Assembly: GCF_963678975.1 (NCBI RefSeq)
Contig: NC_089276.1
Coordinates: 2,191,445 to 2,255,444, forward strand
From: Dysidea avara
Taxonomy: Eukaryota > Porifera > Demospongiae > Dictyoceratida > Dysideidae
Direction of reading: 5' to 3'
Length of the DNA: 64,000 nt
A model generated the notes under the pieces. The model did not search any database, was not told the origin of the DNA, and saw nothing but the letters and a program-made list of their open reading frames with translations. Positions 12,174 through 23,238 of this stretch are shown piece after piece. Positions within the stretch are counted from its first letter, which is position 1; each line of letters starts with the position of its first letter. A program made the position numbers and the translations under genes.

Positions 12174-13021
12174 ATTCAAAGACTAGTCTTGCGTAGCTAG
12201 TTCTTTTGTATTGGGTTGAGAAGAAAAGGTCTGGTGAATGCAGTATAGCAGTTTTGTTCTGGCACTCCCGGAATTTGGAGGCTGTTGATTGGTGTTGTTT
12301 GTGAGACACATGGATCATATGATGGCTACCACTATTTTTAAAAACCATTGCAAAGGCATCGTGTGCATTTCTTACTAAATAATGAGCCTTTCACAGCAAT
12401 CTGAAGCAGTGGCAAAGGAAGTAGTTGATGTGAGGGGGAGAGGTGACCAGAGATTCTAGTAGCAGGGGGTCTGGGGATGCAGCCCCCCAGAAGCTGTAGC
12501 CGTTTTAACTTTAACAATATCTCAAAGGTTAGCATAATTGCTATTTGCAGTTAATAAAATCTCTTTTTAGCCGTTTGACTACAGGGTTAACGAACATAAA
12601 TTTATAAGCAGCTGGAAACCCTTGGTACAGTGGTAAGATCCGAACACTCAAAGTAAGTGAGATAGGTGGCTCAATTCCTGCTACGCACTTTTTTCATTTG
12701 TTTTAGACTACTTTTAGGAACACGTTTTTATAAAGTGTTTTGACTGCTCTATTAGGGTATTTAAGCGTTCTATTAGAGTATATCGATCTTTTCACTGTTT
12801 TATCCCTACTACAAGAAGGATAATTTTGGCGAGATATCATTCTGAGGGGCTTCACCCCCCTTTCTGCCACCTATGATCTGAAGTCACATAGTAGAATCCC
12901 CAAAGTCTGGGGGGGAGGGGTCAGAACAAAACTGCTATACTGCGTTTACCAAGCCCTTTTTCTTACTGGTACCCAATACAAAAGCAGAAAATGTGGTCTG
13001 GCTATGCAAGACTGATCAAAG
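12174..13021. mobile_element. Element with about 100-bp terminal inverted repeats
   Basis: The left end (12176-12275) and right end (12925-13020) are reverse complements: CAAAGACTAGTCTTGC versus GCAAGACTGATCAAAG, and GCAGTATAGCAGTTTTGTTC versus GAACAAAACTGCTATACTGC. The interior has no transposase and contains copies of the TATTAGAGTA motif plus a tRNA-like segment. Non-autonomous DNA transposon of unknown family. Confidence 0.75.
12606..12685 (+). repeat. tRNA-like (SINE-like) segment
   Basis: TGGTACAGTGGTAAGATC resembles a tRNA A box and GGTGGCTCAATTCCTGC a B box, about 45 bp apart. It lies inside the TIR element 12174-13021. A complete tRNA fold is not apparent. Confidence 0.35.
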
Positions 13022-13099
13022 ACAGTTAATGCTTATAAATTGTTGTTACCTGTAGCTCATAGCTAGCTAGGTAGACTATGTATGTGAAACTTGACATAA

Positions 13100-13330
13100 A
13101 GTACTTGTGTATGTATTTGAAAAAAGTAAAGTGGCAGAACCAGTGAAACAAGATATGAATGATGGTATTACAATGTAGCCATGTGAGAAAATCCCTACAG
13201 TGGCATGCCATAATAATTGTTTTGTTCAGTGCTAAAGTAAGGATTTTCCCATGGGACTATAATATAATTATGTTGTAATACCATCATTCATTATATGATT
13301 TTATTACTTGGATCCTTACTTCACTTTAAT
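13100..13330. mobile_element. Degenerate foldback MITE
   Basis: ATGAATGATGGTATTACA on the left is matched by TGTAATACCATCATTCAT on the right, and GAAAATCC by GGATTTTC. The left arm carries GTGAAACAAGAT, the motif shared with the other foldbacks in this window. Confidence 0.6.
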
Positions 13331-13759
13331 ATGCTAATACACTAATTTGTTTAGTTTTTACGTGTAGATATGATATGCACATTCTATATAGAAATTGAAA
13401 ATGGCTGTTGTATTAGGGTGACTGCTTTACTAGAGTATCTCGAGTACCTATTTGATACTTTCAAGGGGCATGGTCTTTCCATGGGTTCTTTCACTGTACT
13501 ATCAGTAATAGGCGTGGTCAATATGATTGGTTGCAGTAAGTGTTGCTACATAATTAAGAGGCTTGTCGCGATGCTTCTGGTGCTGTCAATCCTATCATTC
13601 AGCTGCAGGTACAGAGTCAACTAGATAGTAATACCTCTTACAGCAGTGTGAGTGCTTTAAATAATTATGTGGCATCTGGAATAGGAGTGTCGATGGGATC
13701 CCCACGAAAATTTTGTATTCCCCCCCCAATTCTGCCCATAAAACTGAACCACCATAGAA

Positions 13760-14035
13760 CAGGGGTGGATCCAGACTTATGGAAGGGGGGGTCAAAATGA
13801 ACTGAGGAACTACATTGTCTGTTTTGGTAAGGTGAGACCAAAAAAAAAAGGTCACAGCCAGCTGACAATACCTGCCCACCCCATCAACTATGCATTTATA
13901 GCTGATAAAGTACATAAAAATTCTTAAATAGCTCACTACACACTGTTCTAATACTGTGACTATATGTATTTTGGTATACTAAAAAAATTTTGGAGAGGGG
14001 TCAAGAGCCCCCCCCCGCCCCCGTATCTGCCCCAG
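13760..14035. mobile_element. Small MITE with CAGGGG-type ends
   Basis: It starts CAGGGGTGGATCCAGACTTA and ends near GTATCTGCCCCAG, with G-runs and C-runs just inside. Similar CAGGGGCGGATCCAG ends occur at 21085, and related forms near 20150 and 57590. Such ends are typical of hAT-like non-autonomous elements; no clean target duplication was seen. Confidence 0.45.
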
Positions 14036-14039
14036 CCAT

Positions 14040-14440
14040 AGAAATATCTTGCATGACATAAAACATCTTTACAGAAGAGTCTTAGTGTTACCAACACCAG
14101 ATATAGCATTCAAAGCAATAAAACCTTTTCAGAAGAATGAAAAACACCTAAAACCCAAATTTTACCAGCCTACAGTTGTAAAGTTAGAGGCTAAACAATA
14201 CATCCAATGACAACCATAATTATTTTGTCACAATAACAAACTCACGTGCCTTTGGGGGGCTTCGACAAGTGTTTGTCCTCCTTTCCTTTTATCTTCAATT
14301 ACTCTGGTCACCATCTTCTTTGTGCAATGAAATCATATCAAAGTGTTAATTTTCCATTAGAATACTGTACTACCATACTGTATGGCCACCTCAATTTTCA
14401 CGCATTATGTGTAAGACACACACTTTTGATGGCTTTCTCA
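14040..14440. repeat. Dispersed repeat, copy 1 (ACAAGTGTTTG family)
   Basis: The block GACAAGTGTTTG followed by CCTTTTATCTTCAATTAC recurs at 28200-28260 with matching flanks over some 400 bp, and in part at 33640-33700. Non-coding. Confidence 0.6.
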
Positions 14441-14674
14441 CACATGGTTTAGCATCTCACACATAGGTAACAATTCTTGGGAAATTTGTAATTTCATTTC
14501 ATTTGCTATGCAATCAGGAAGGCACTAAATGTACTTTAAAGTAAATAAATGGAAAGATACAATCTAAGAAAAAATTGTAGATTTTGTGATGTTTACTGAA
14601 AAAGGGGGATCTCACTTTTAAATCGGCAAATCTCACTAATTTGAAGATTGGTTGTGACAAGTTGTCATTCCAAG

Positions 14675-14724
14675 TGCACTTTACATCCCTGGAGAAGATG
14701 TTACATCCCTGGAGAAGATGTTAC
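14675..14724. repeat. Two-copy direct repeat
   Basis: TTACATCCCTGGAGAAGATG is repeated back to back, about 190 bp upstream of the acyl-CoA synthetase start codon. Confidence 0.85.
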
Positions 14725-14914
14725 ATTTAAATTATGTGTTTGTAAGCAGGAACCCATCCCATCATTTGGACTTAATGAGCTTCTTGTTGTACACAAGCCA
14801 CAATTTTTTGTGGAGTGGTAGCAATATGTTAAACTACAAACATTCAGTGTATAAAACACAGTGTAATTGATATTGTTTTATTTTATAGGTACACTTTTAC
14901 AGTGAACAAGGCCA

Positions 14915-17900
14915 ATGCAGCATGTACTTAGAAGTCCTTTTGGAAGAATCTTTAATAAAGTGACACGTGGAAAAGTGCTCTCACCAATAACTTCCTCTTT
15001 TAGCACTAATTCTAGTGTAATAAGTTCAGATTTCATTGTGAGGTGTCCGTATGACGACGTCGTGATACCTAAGACAAGATTCTATGATCATGTGTTCCAG
15101 AACTTTCCGAAGTATGGCAAGAAGATTGCTCTAATTGATGGTGTTACGGGAAGAGAGTACTCCTACAATGAAGTACAGGAATCAGTGGTTAATATAGCAT
15201 CTGGTCTGGTCAGGAGTGGTATGCAGAAAGGAGATGTGCTGTGTCTAGTGGCACCGAACAGTCCACAAGTCTGTATGACCTACTTCGCTACTGTAGCATG
15301 TGGAGGTATTTTCAGTTCATGCAATTCATCATACACTGTCGATGAGTTGGTTTATCAGTTCAAAAATTCTGGCAGTAAGTATTTAGCCACCACACCAGCT
15401 TTGTTGCCAACAGTACGTGAAGCTGCAAGCAAGGCAGGTTGTGTAGAGAAGATGATTATACTAGGTGATGATGGAGGTTCGGGAGAGAGAAATAATATGA
15501 TGTCCTACCACAATTTGGTGAAGGACAGTGGGTCAAGGTTTCCAGATGATCTGAAAGTGAATTCAACAGAAGATATTGCAATCCTTCCATATTCCAGTGG
15601 CACCACAGGCCTTCCTAAAGGAGTAATGTTAACCCACTATAATGTTATTGCTAATGTGTGCCAAGTCGATCATAACAAATTTATTAATTTTAGGGACCAG
15701 AATCATTTCAATATTTGTGTACTTCCGTTTTACCATATCTATGCCTTGATCATCATTTTTGCTAACAATTTATACCAAGGAACTACAACTCTGATACTAC
15801 CCAAATTTGAGCCAGAGACATTTCTGAAAACTATCCAAGATTATCGTTGCACTGATGCCCCAATGGTGCCCCCTCTGTTGATTTTCATGGCTCAGCACCC
15901 GTCAGTGGAGAAATATGATCTCACAAGTCTTAAGTGTGTCATGAGTGCAGCTGCACCACTGAGTGCTGAGCTCTGTGCTGCCGTTAAGAGCAGGACAAGT
16001 ATAGAAGTCATCAGACAAGGATATGGCATGACTGAATTAAGTCCACTTTCACACTATTGCCCCATGGATGCTGATAATCCTGGCTCTGTTGGTGTTCCTG
16101 TGCTTAATACAATTTGTAAAGTAATTGATGTGGAAACTGGTGAGCCACTTGGTCCAAACTGTGATGGAGAAGTCCTGGTAAAGGGACCACAAGTAAGCAT
16201 GAAATTTGATTAAATAATATTGTTTTAGGTGGAAAACTGTTTTACATAAGTGTGGCTATTAATCAGTAGGGTTTTATAGCTTCAATGAATCCTACTTTGT
16301 GGCTTACTGCCCATTCCAGTACATAATGCTGGCTTCCTTCATTGTTCAACTGCTTGATTACACTGCCATCTTGAAAAGCAATGAAACGATTTCAAAAAGT
16401 ATTGGTTGGTATCAGGTATTTAAAGCTCTACCAATATACTAATCCGACTCTGTCAAAAGAGGGCAGATACTGGTACTATTATTAGTATCGGTGCATCAGT
16501 ATTATGATGTGAGACAGTGCCTGTTATTTGGAAACAAGAAATTTGTGTACAATTTAGCAGCACAACGTTTTAATTATTAAATACAACACTATAGGATTTT
16601 CATCAAAGTTTTGTGAATGTTCAAACAATGTATTGTAAGACACTGCACATAATAGTCGGTAGTGATGCCATGATATAGATTTTTTTTATATCATGTCATA
16701 AGGCCATTCCAAGTGGTAATCCTGTTTCTGGTCCCCAACCACATCAGTTATTGGACAGGCCACTATTGGTATTGCACATGCAAAATTCTATTTAATGCAC
16801 ATTGCACATAAGTCGGTGGTTGCTGTTAGAAGCCGTGTGCAGGGGCGTACTGAGGAGGTTTCAGGAATCCTCTTTGGATTTTACACACTACTTGAAACAT
16901 TAAGAAATTAGGTTTCCAAAATCTGGAATCTGCAATGGAACAGGACACATTTTAAACCTTTATCTTAGTAATAGATAACAACACCTGTAGGTGGATTATG
17001 TGTTTGGTGAAAAGATCAAGATACTCTAATAAAGCAGTCAGGCAATATAACTACTCTAATATAACAGTCACTTAGCTATAGTGGAAACCCCTTTTCAAAA
17101 TTCTTGCATACGTCCCTGTGTGCAGGTTTGTTTAGTGTTTGTAAATGAGTTATAAACTGTGCCATGTGATGTTTTATACCAGTCCTACATGCATGTATAG
17201 AATCTCAGAGGCCTTGTGGTTTGAATAGATTTTGAGTCCTAAATATGGTGTCTTCCATGTTTATAACTTGTATGATAAATAATGATATAATAGCCAAACC
17301 CTCCTGCCCTCATCCAATTTTCACTCAGCCAGGATTAGAAACAGGAATACCACTTGTAATTAAATGGTTTTTAAAATAGCTACAAAATACTTAGAAATGA
17401 TAATTATTGCATGTAGTTTTGTCCATAATCTACGTATAATGAATTAGTAATAACAACCAATAACAAACTTTAGGTACAATTCTTTTTACAGCATGCAATA
17501 TGGTAATAAACAATTTTAGTAGTGTAAGCAACCATTTATCGGATGGGCTCAATTACTGGAAATACATGCTTCAATTATCAGACAGATATTATTCTAATAA
17601 AAATGATAAAATTCTGTGGTACAAAGAAGTGGCATGGTTGATAAGGAGTGTGTTATGTTTGTTAAAGATTGTAATTGTGCTGATAAAGGAATGGATAAAG
17701 GTTAACAGTTCATATAACTTCCGTACTATAGATTTGGGGCTGTTTTTAGAGGCGAGCTCAGCCTGTACCATTAATGGCACTTTCTCTTCGTCACTTTGAA
17801 AGCTCACAATCTACTGTTAGTTTCTACTTTAGTGTTAGTCACCAAAAAATAAAGGAAACAAGCCAAGCCATGATCAAGGCCAGCAGTCATCGAAACTTCC

Positions 17901-19535
17901 ACAAAAAAAACAAAAAAACGGTACAGCTAGTGTCAAACACTTGGGAGTTGAACTGGCTTCTAAGATGACATGGTGGCTGGAATGAGGCAAAGATTGGTGA
18001 GAGCGTAGTCCAAAATATTCATCTCCATGACTGGAGTTCAAGTATGCCACCATGCTTTCTCTACAAAGCATCTGGAAACCACCAAGAGATCAAGAACAGA
18101 ACCAAGAGAAGGATTTACAATTTGTTGGGAGCTGGTTGTTCCACTATTAAATACTGTAGAGCCCTTAAATGACCATTGTGTGTTTAATTATCAAACAATT
18201 TTGTGTGTATTTTTACAAAAAAAAAAATATCGTAGCTTGTATATTACACGATCTAACGTGCTGAAATTTGCATGGATGTCAGTTAGACCTTCTTTAATAT
18301 ACAGGATTTTTTTCAGATTTTTGTGAAGTTCCAGTGCAAGGCCATGAACAGTCATTGAACCATTGTCTGTTAATTGAAACACGCATGCCTACAGAGTTCT
18401 GGTGATTGAGCCATGGTTCCGATAAATGGTTACTTTGACTTTACAAGTTTTCAGCTGTTACTGGTCAGGGGAATCACCTTTTGACACCAAACTTGGTACA
18501 CAGGAAGACGAAGTCAAGTGGAATACCTCTGCCAAAAATTGTGCTCCAGGGATGTTTGTACGAGAAGGGATGTGCGGCGTGAATAAATGTTCCATTAATT
18601 GGTTGGTTACGCTACAGTTTTTTTATTACATGTGCAAATGGCAATTAAAAATTAAAAGTATTGCACTGTCACCACAATCTATATCATGATAATATTGCGC
18701 ATCACGATTATTGTTGCGTCACTAATAGTCTGTGGTATCATGTATTGTATTGAATGAAAGTTTTTAAATTTATTTTGCTGCTTGTTTGCACAATGTGCCA
18801 ATCTTTTTCTGTTTGTTTAGTATTGAGATGTTACACAGGTCACACTTTTACAGGTTTTGGTTGGTAGCTATACAGATTTAACTTTTATGGGTTTGTTATG
18901 ATATCCCCTGATGTGATGGGTATAATGTGGTAGTTTCCCACTACTTGTGTAGTATAAACATTATACTAAGTACATTTGCAACAATGTTTTATTTCTTGTG
19001 AATATCTTTTTTTAGATAATGAAGGGCTACCTCAATAATACTAAGGCAACTGCTGATACTATCAATAATGATGGATGGATCCACACTGGAGATATTGGTT
19101 GGTACTTATCATATAGTAATATCTTTGGTACATGTCTTCCTCAAGGCTACTATGATGAGAATGGATTTTTCTATGTGACTGACAGACTAAAGGAGTTGAT
19201 CAAAGTAAAAGGTCTTCAGGTAGCTCCAGCAGAACTGGAGGCTCTTCTCCTCCAACATCCACTTATCTCTGATGTAGCAGTTATAGGTAAGGGGATCACA
19301 TGATCCAGATGATGTCATTAGTGTTGCTGTACAAGGTGTTGAGGATGAGAGATCTGGTGAGCTTCCCCGAGCATTTGTGGTGAGAAGCAGTGACGAGTTG
19401 AGTGAACAAGAAGTGGAGGATTTTGTGAAGGGACGAGTAGCAGAACACAAACAGTTAAAAGGAGGAGTAAAGTTTATTGAAGAAATACCAAAATCAGCGA
19501 GTGGCAAAATATTACGAAGGCTTTTAAGAAAGTGA
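14915..19535 (+). CDS. Acyl-CoA synthetase / 4-coumarate-CoA ligase-like
   Basis: Exons 14915-16192, 19016-19097, 19146-19286, 19336-19535; 1701 nt, 566 aa, the usual length of the family. It activates a carboxylic acid as acyl-AMP and transfers it to CoA. Visible motifs: the AMP-binding loop [10 protein letters not shown] (about residue 226), YGMTE (370), GWIHTGD (about 446), the hinge [11 protein letters not shown] (about 466) and the C-terminal catalytic lysine in [11 protein letters not shown] (about 558). The ATG chosen opens an Arg/Ser-rich N-terminus that could be a mitochondrial presequence. There is no C-terminal peroxisomal SKL. Intron 19287-19335 was placed by family conservation: splicing restores [16 protein letters not shown], while unspliced sequence hits TGA. 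The acyl substrate cannot be told. A splice site just upstream (TTTTATAG at 14882-14889) suggests a separate 5'-UTR exon. Confidence 0.93.
16698..17370. mobile_element. PIF/Harbinger-like MITE in synthetase intron, interrupted
   Basis: The left end TAAGGCCATTCCAAGTGG with TTTCTGGTCC just inside matches the element family at 25496-25974 and 56427-57554. A decayed right end lies near 17330-17365 (GAAACAGGAATACCACTTGT). Another MITE (16840-17118) is inserted in it. Confidence 0.55.
16840..17118. mobile_element. Nested MITE, CAGGGGCGTA ends
   Basis: It begins CAGGGGCGTACTGAGGAGG and ends TACGTCCCTG, with GTGTGCA on both sides as a likely target duplication. Inside it are two inverted copies of the motif TACTCTAATA-AGCAGTCA. 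Length and ends suggest an hAT-type non-autonomous element. Confidence 0.6.
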
Positions 19536-19573
19536 AATTTTTGTATTTTGTTTTGCTGTTTCATAATAATATA

Positions 19574-19579
19574 AATAAA
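19574..19579 (+). terminator. Poly(A) signal of the acyl-CoA synthetase gene
   Basis: AATAAA, 39 nt after the TGA stop. Confidence 0.65.
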
Positions 19580-20464
19580 CACTATAATATGATCACAGAA
19601 ATGTTTGCTGAGACAATCTGATACTGGTATAGTAGTGAGTGTTAACACTAGTAATGAACACATGACACGTAAAAGCTTAAACTGTATACAAAGGCAGCTG
19701 TTAAAATGTGCTACTCATTATCAGTGATTTGAGATCTGTATCATTAAGTACGATAGTACTTAATAAGTAGGGATTGGTAAGAAATCATATGGCTTCATAA
19801 TTATTTTTTTTACACTTTAAAATCAGCCTTACAATAAGTTTTACCCAAAAAACCACCTGGAATACATTAGTACTGCTGTAATGATGCTGTACCTTGAGTA
19901 AACGAAGCGAAAAGTCAAATGTTTCGATGGACAGTGAGTTTTTAAAATTTTGAAATTCACTGCTGTAAACCTGGTTACGCTAGGTGTATGGCTCCAGAAA
20001 TTTCAGACAGCCAAAGTAATGATGGCGGATTCACGAATCTGTTGTTCTGATTACATTCTGTCCACTGCACCATGCTGTTTGCTTTCATTATTCATTCACT
20101 TCATTGTTCTTCTCGAGGTAGCTAGCTAATAATGCCATTGAGGGGCGGATCCACTCAGGATCCAGACTTCTAAAAGCAAGGGTTACACTCTTAATGATGG
20201 ACTTTCCAGTGATGTTTCACTGTTAAATCATCAACATTTAGGCCATAGCTGAAGCCTTTAGCAGTTGCTGTAATAGCTTTAAACGACAAAACGATAAATA
20301 TTTTTAGAAGTGCTTATTGCACATGAAGGTAAAAGATAGTTGCATTAAGTGATATTTATGCTATGTGGAAAACAAAGAGTATAATATAACTAGCTAGCTA
20401 GACATAAAAAGTAAACAAACTAGCTGTTTAAAAAATTTTAAAGGGAGTAGGGATTGGTATAGCA

Positions 20465-20769
20465 TACATGCTGCAATAAGTAAGGAAACAAGCTCAAAAA
20501 TGTTACAGCTGAAATGAGAAACAATCCAGCAATAAAAAGTAAGGAAATACGATTAAACGACTACTTGCTAAAATGAGACACACTTTAATCCCTACTTTTG
20601 GCTAATTTAATGGTCTCATTCCAAGATGCTAGCCAAAAGTAGGGATTAAAGTGTGTCTCATTTTAGCAAGTAGTCGTTTAATCTTGTTTCCTTACTTTTT
20701 ACTGCTGGATCATTTCTCATTTCAGCTGTAACATTTTTGAGCTTGTTTCCTTACTTATTGCAGCATGTA
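20465..20769. mobile_element. Foldback MITE, arms about 140 bp
   Basis: Near-perfect palindrome: TACATGCTGCAATAAGTAAG on the left and its complement at 20750-20769, continuing through ACTACTTGCTAAAATGAGAC to a short loop around 20607-20627. It carries the shared foldback motif GTAAGGAAACAAGCTC. No ORF. Confidence 0.9.
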
Positions 20770-21084
20770 TATTCAGGGGGGTTCAAAGGGTCCTTTTTTG
20801 AAAGAGCCTCTCTTACTCGAGATATTATAATACAGCAGTCAAATCGAGATACTCTAATAGAGCAGTCACAGTAGTCTTTTGAGGAGCAGTGTAGCAAGCT
20901 ATGTATGTAGATATAAATAAGGAAATATAGTTGGTGAGGGGCAGCTATTGTCAGCAGGTGATGACCTTTTTTTTTTTTTTTTTGCATTAACAACCTACCT
21001 AGTACCATAATTATGTCAAGTGCCTTATGTACTAGCTATTAAAATTTTTAAAATTTAAAAGGAAGTAGGGATTGATATAATATC

Positions 21085-21130
21085 AGGGGCGGATCCAGAC
21101 TTTTAAAAAGGGGGGTTCCACTTTGGAATT
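21085..21130 (+). repeat. CAGGGGCGGATCCAG transposon end
   Basis: CAGGGGCGGATCCAGACTTT followed by a G-run: one terminus of the CAGGGG-type element family. The other end was not identified. Confidence 0.45.
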
Positions 21131-21289
21131 GCAACTTCAGCCTGGCTGTAAGTTGAAAACAAACAAAAAGAAATTAAAAAATTCAATTTACTGGATGGTT
21201 GCTTGGAATTCAGTGATGGTACCATTTCTTTTGAAGGGAATTCGAACATATGACATAAAATTCCATTCAGCAAAGGAAAGTTGTGTTAT

Positions 21290-21560
21290 TTGTATAGGTT
21301 GATGGTAATCACACACATTTGAGTGCAATTTTGGCTGTTACAAGTACTCCATAACTGCATGAAAAAGTACATGATTACTGATTAGCTATCTACTAAACAC
21401 ATGGTGACAACCATTCATGCTTTGTAGTGCACATCTGACAGATGATTGCATCATTCTTTCAACACTTAAAAGGTCACATAATTTGATTGGCTAGTGATGA
21501 TCTTGTTGCACTTAAATGGCTTCTGTTATCTTATTGGCTGCTTCACAGTGCAATTACACA
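21290..21560 (-). repeat. Dispersed repeat, copy 2 (inverted)
   Basis: Reverse-complement copy of the repeat at 5865-6205: GGTAATCACACACATTTGAG at the left and TTGTTGCACTTAAATGGCTT at the right, in mirrored order. Confidence 0.65.
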
Positions 21561-21744
21561 ATATAATATAAACCATGTGATTTGGCACTTCTACTATTGG
21601 AACTAATGTATAGCAAAGTAAATCACTATTGTCAGGAGTATGTATACTAATGTTAGCTAATTGTTTTGTTTTTTCACTATAGCTACATCAATATTGATGG
21701 TTTCAAAAAAAAAAATACTAACCTGACACATGTATATCATGATT

Positions 21745-22330
21745 ACTGCAGCTGCTGCCCTTCAACTAATCTCCACCATTTTCCAACATGGCTTTAGATC
21801 CAGAATTAATATTTAAGATCTTGTGAAACCCAAACAATTGATGACTTTGCCACTACTCTCAACCTATCAGGACAAATTGATACAATTTTCTTAATATACA
21901 ATTTTCTTAGATATGTCCAAAGCCTTTGATACCGTACTTTAAACAGATTCTGCAGCAAACTTGGTCACTATGGTATTTGTGGAAATGTACTAAGATATAT
22001 TAAAAGCTTTGTGACGGACAGATCCCATGAGTTGTTGTGATGGCGAATATAGCCAACTGTGTAAAGTAACTTCAGGAGTGCCACAAGGGTCAGTGTTGGG
22101 ACCACTCTTGTTTCTATGTTACATTAACAATATTGCACACAACATTTCATCAAAAATTTGGTTGTATGCAGATGACACTTTACTGTACAGAAGTATTCAT
22201 TCTAAACAAGATGTGGTAGCTCTTCAAAATGATTTGAATACTGTATCACAATGGGCTGATGTTTGACAGATGACATTTAATCTTTCAAAGACTGAAATTT
22301 GAGAATTACCAATAACGTTAGTTATGTGCA
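21745..22330 (+). pseudogene. Non-LTR retrotransposon reverse transcriptase, broken
   Basis: Fragments of a jockey-like RT domain: DMSKAFDTV near 21915, SGVPQGSVLGPLLF at 22074-22115, LYADDTLLY near 22165-22190 and MTFNLSKTEI near 22270. In-frame stops and shifts (TGA after QWADV at 22264-22266) make it non-functional. Both ends are truncated. Confidence 0.8.
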
Positions 22331-22837
22331 ATCATCCTATTACCTATCTAATACCTTCATACCATCAGTAAGTCATACAAAGTATCCAGCTGGGTGTCAT
22401 TAACCCATACTGAAACCATAATACAGTAGCCTAAGGTACGGAATATACTACAACTCAAGCTACAACTTCGTATATAGCACCAAGAATTTCCAAGCCGGAA
22501 ATTTGGTAGAAATTTATCCAGAAATTAGAAATTTGGTTGGTAAATTTCCATATTTCGAAATTTCGTAGATGGATTTTGTATGTGAAGGACCCCAATGTTG
22601 TAGCTAGCTAAAAATAATTTTTTCGCGGATTTGCAAACACTCCTAAAATGTATTAGACTATATGGAGGTCTCAAGGATAAAATTTTCGCTGTTAACCCCC
22701 AAAACCGCGATTTCAGCGAAAATTTTCCCCCTAGGCTATACGGTTTATGAGCGCCCCCTAGTAGCGCCATAGAATATAAGTTATATTTTTGATTCGAGCG
22801 CTTATAACCCATAATATCCAATTGAATCGAGAATCCA

Positions 22838-23212
22838 AATAGACGATATGCACACTTTATTACTCGAACGAAAAATGATCAATTAAGCGTAGACGGCGCA
22901 AAACTCAACGGTACCTTAAAAGCGGAAGTCCCATACAAAAGTATGGGAAGCAAATGCGGCTCGAACAATAACTCACCACTCGAGCTAAGGACAGGCAATC
23001 TCGCTTGCCATACACTTCTTTTGCACGGAAAGAAGTGTATGGCAGGCGAGATGGCCTGTCCTTAGCTCGAGTGGTGAGTTATTGCTCGAGCCGCATTTGC
23101 TTCCCATACTTTTGTATGGGACTTCCGCTTTTAAGGTACCGTTGAGTTTTGCGCCGTCTACGCTTAATTGATCATTTTTCGTTCGAGTAATAAAGTGTGC
23201 ATATCGTCTATT
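22838..23212. repeat. 375-bp near-perfect palindrome before the kinase gene
   Basis: The left arm (from AATAGACGATATGCACACTT) and the right arm (ending at 23212) are almost exact reverse complements of about 180 nt, with a loop near TTTGCACGGA at 23024-23034. It is GC-richer than its surroundings and ends 26 bp before the kinase ATG, so it must overlap the promoter or 5' UTR. It could be a foldback MITE inserted at the start site, or an inverted duplication of the promoter itself. Confidence 0.95.
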
Positions 23213-23238
23213 GAATAGCGCGATTGGGACGGCGCACG

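Noticed and set aside
19288..19335. Frameshift or sequencing error in the acyl-CoA synthetase
   Set aside because: The apparent frame break disappears when the 49-nt GT-AG intron 19287-19335 is removed, restoring the conserved GELPRAF region.
23224..23238. Start of the kinase at the upstream TTG
   Set aside because: The first ATG in frame is 23239; a TTG start is unlikely in an animal gene.
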